From Rugalucina vietnamica (taxonomy: Eukaryota > Mollusca > Bivalvia > Lucinida > Lucinidae): a stretch of DNA of 64,000 bases. How positions within the stretch are numbered: position 1 is the stretch's first letter; each line of letters starts with the position of its first letter. The position numbers and the translations under genes were made by a program. Shown here piece after piece: positions 61,836 to 64,000 of the stretch. The stretch is from the NCBI GenBank assembly GCA_964017185.1, contig OZ024878.1, positions 1,456,501 through 1,520,500 of the forward strand. Reading direction: 5' to 3'. The notes under the pieces are model-generated. The model had not been told where the DNA came from. It saw only the letters and a program-made list of their open reading frames with translations, and did no database searches.

Positions 61836-63692
61836 ATGAAGCATCCTTTATTTGACATGCTAATCTTTGTTGCTGGCTTGCTGTTAGCCACCAGACTGAC
61901 ACGTTTTTGGAATTTTCAGGACAACGACATTGGAAGACTTCCAGCTAACTTATTTCCAGTTTACTCTAGCATTCACGGAACAGCAATTGATCAACAACTT
62001 ATGGCTCATGTACCACACTTTTGCACTGTTTCTATTTTAAGGTCAAGTCTCAGGTTTAAAGATCATCACTCTGGTAAGCTCATCCATTTATACATTTTTA
62101 CCTTGTTGATAAGTAACTCCTGGGACACCGAAACAAATCCTGGTCCAGAATCCCTTATTGACAATTCTCACTTTCGATGTGGATTGTGTGATGTCAGCGT
62201 TGGATGGGATGACCGCGGGAGTTGTTGCGACACATGTAATGTCTGGTTTCATATAGACTGTCAAGGCATGTCATCAACTATGTATGGGATCTATAATAAA
62301 CCTCTTAGCAAAAGCATAGCGTGGGAATGTATACGCTGTGGAATGCCAAACTTTTCCACTTCGTTATTTGATACTACATCTTCTTTAGAGGTATCCAACA
62401 GATTTGAGTCCCTTTCGTCCCTGTCCGAGCCTGACAGTCCGATACCAGACAATATTGCCCCCCATGCATTTTCTTCGCCTATTGTGCAAACAGAAGCAAA
62501 ATCCAAGACCAAAAAGGCGGTCCTGAACCACCCTTTGAGAATTTTGATCATGAATTGTCAGTCAATTAAAAATAAAAAGGCTGAAATTCACACTGTCATA
62601 GAATCGGCTAAACCTGACATCATATTGGGGAATGAGTCATGCTTAACCCCCGACATAAGAACCTCAGAGATTTTTCCTGAATCTTTTGATGCTATCCGGA
62701 AAGACAGAGCTAGTGACGCGCACGGTGGTGTTTTTATTGCCTTTAGGCGTGATCTTCTCTGTACTGAAGCTCCGGAATTGGAGACCAAGTGCGAAATAAT
62801 TTGGTGTAAGTTGAACATTATTGGATGTAGGACTCTGTACCTTGGATCATTCTATCGTCCCCCTAGGCTCCGAACTCAGGAGCTTGAATTGAAATATCTT
62901 GTGGATTTTAATACTTCACTATCTCGGATAATGTCAAATAAAAATGCCCATGTTCTTGTAGGAGGTGACTTCAATTGTGGTGATATTGAGTGGAGCACAA
63001 TGCAGGTACCCGAAGGGGTCCCAAAGAGGCCAGTTCAGACTAAACTCATTAGCATTATACAAGATCACTGCCTCTCCCAAATGGTTAACATACACACCCG
63101 AGAAGACAAGACCTTTGATTTACAGTTTACAAACTCACCATCCCCAATTAACCGTGTTAAAGGGATGCCCCCGATCGGCAAAGCAGATCATGATATTGTC
63201 TCTGTTGAGTATGACAATAAGGCTAAACGGATCCAGCAGGCCCCGCGTAAGATCTTTCTATACAAACGAGCGGACATGGACGGTCTACATGACCATCTGG
63301 CGCGCTACAGGGATTCGTTCCTTTCATCTGACCATAGTCGTATGTCAGTTAATGACATGTGGGTCAGTTTCAAGTCGGAGGTTCTCTCGGCTATTGAAAG
63401 GTTTATTCCATCAAAAATGACCAAAACAAAATACAGCTTACCTTGGATCGATAGTTCGATCAAACGCTTGATTAGGAAACGCGATAAGCTTTACTTTCGT
63501 GGTCGCAAGTCAAGTAGCCCTGACCTAAAGAACCATTACAAACGGTTCAGAGCACATGTTCAAAAGAGCATCAGAGATGCATATTGGAAGCATGTTACCA
63601 ATATCTTCTCGTTTGATAATGATAGCCCTGATCCCGACTGTCCCCGGAAAAATGAGAAGGCAAAAAAGTTTTGGTCATTTGTCGTCCCTTAA
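61836..63692 (+). CDS. LINE protein: 2A-like peptide, PHD finger and APE endonuclease (618 aa, frameshifted into RT)
   Basis: ATG at 61836 opens 618 residues. Order: hydrophobic N-terminus (LIFVAGLLLATR, about 9-20); second hydrophobic stretch LIHLYIFTLLI (82-92); 2A-like DTETNPGP at 97-104 (62124-62147); a PHD-type zinc finger (C115, C118, C131, C134, H139, C142, C165, C168); a linker; an endonuclease from about residue 235 (ILIMNCQSIKNKKAEI, SFYRPP, GGDFNCGDIEW, KADHDIVSV); and a basic linker to RT. Near 63686 one extra base ends the frame, and the protein goes on in the next frame into the RT start. In this element class 2A motifs cause ribosome skipping. CR1/Jockey type by look. Confidence 0.88.
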   Translation: MKHPLFDMLIFVAGLLLATRLTRFWNFQDNDIGRLPANLFPVYSSIHGTAIDQQLMAHVPHFCTVSILRSSLRFKDHHSGKLIHLYIFTLLISNSWDTETNPGPESLIDNSHFRCGLCDVSVGWDDRGSCCDTCNVWFHIDCQGMSSTMYGIYNKPLSKSIAWECIRCGMPNFSTSLFDTTSSLEVSNRFESLSSLSEPDSPIPDNIAPHAFSSPIVQTEAKSKTKKAVLNHPLRILIMNCQSIKNKKAEIHTVIESAKPDIILGNESCLTPDIRTSEIFPESFDAIRKDRASDAHGGVFIAFRRDLLCTEAPELETKCEIIWCKLNIIGCRTLYLGSFYRPPRLRTQELELKYLVDFNTSLSRIMSNKNAHVLVGGDFNCGDIEWSTMQVPEGVPKRPVQTKLISIIQDHCLSQMVNIHTREDKTFDLQFTNSPSPINRVKGMPPIGKADHDIVSVEYDNKAKRIQQAPRKIFLYKRADMDGLHDHLARYRDSFLSSDHSRMSVNDMWVSFKSEVLSAIERFIPSKMTKTKYSLPWIDSSIKRLIRKRDKLYFRGRKSSSPDLKNHYKRFRAHVQKSIRDAYWKHVTNIFSFDNDSPDPDCPRKNEKAKKFWSFVVP

Positions 63693-64000
63693 AAAAGACG
63701 CGTCTGGGATCAATACCCTTAGAGAAAACGGAATTTTGAAGACTGACACCTTGGATAAGGCCAACATTTGTAATAGGCAGTTTCAGTCAGCCTTCACTCG
63801 CGAAACAAATGATGAAACCCCCTCCAAAGGCACAAGTCCCTTCACCGCCATGGGTGAAATTACAGTTGACCCCAAGGGGGTCACTAAACTGTTGAATAAT
63901 TTGAATATACATAAGGCGCCTGGGCCAGATGGCCTGAGTGCTAGGGAGTTGAAAGAATGTAGTTCTGAAATTGCTCCTATCCTGGCCTGTATCTACAATG
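63687..64000 (+). pseudogene. Start of LINE reverse transcriptase, shifted frame, cut by window end
   Basis: In the +1 frame it reads SLKKDASGINTLRENG, then QFQSAFTRETND and NNLNIHKAPGPDGLSARELK, the standard start of the LINE RT domain. The rest lies outside the window. Confidence 0.85.

Overview
The window is animal nuclear DNA, most likely from a mollusc and probably a bivalve. Genes are split by GT-AG introns, the DNA is AT-rich, and repeats dominate. The repeats include tandem arrays rich in AGGTCA motifs and a CR1/Jockey-type LINE whose first protein carries a 2A-like peptide. The species call is inference from family resemblance, not a database result.

Only two ordinary host genes are visible, and they converge tail to tail. 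On the + strand (13486-25634), twelve exons encode a complete 484-residue PLP-dependent aromatic L-amino-acid decarboxylase. Residue numbering agrees with human DDC (Asp271, Lys303, Tyr332), but the catalytic histidine at 192 is asparagine. That substitution is known from insect DOPA-aldehyde synthases (amd/DHPAAS). On the - strand (56263 down to 27320), four exons encode a complete 359-residue 3-beta-hydroxysteroid dehydrogenase/isomerase with Tyr154-Lys158. A 1.34-kb hAT-like element lies between the two 3' ends.

The outstanding structure is the 24-kb second intron of the 3-beta-HSD gene. Nearly all of it (31209-54770, 23,562 bp) is one giant inverted-repeat element with 82-bp terminal inverted repeats (78/82 identical by eye) and a 7-bp target duplication ATGGTTT. 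Inside, a 128-bp tandem array (A) and a 210-bp tandem array (B) on the left are mirrored by B' and A' on the right, with the turn near 45507. No transposase is visible, so it resembles a Foldback/Galileo-type element grown by satellite expansion. The A units carry about 29 intact palindromic estrogen-response-element cores (GGTCAnnnTGACC) inside a steroid-enzyme gene.

Other regions: 1-13200 holds tandem repeats, a LINE fragment split by a hAT-like MITE, a near-full-length decayed LINE nested in a tandem array, microsatellites and small palindromic elements. The AADC introns hold four copies of a MITE with a palindromic core, a CRE-rich MITE, a tRNA-derived SINE and a reverse-transcriptase element with inverted ends, relatives of which recur about a dozen times. 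The region 55100-61700 holds AT and simple repeats, a clean 144-bp MITE and a SINE-like copy. From 61836 to the window end lies the 5' half of a young LINE (2A-like peptide, PHD finger, APE endonuclease, start of RT).
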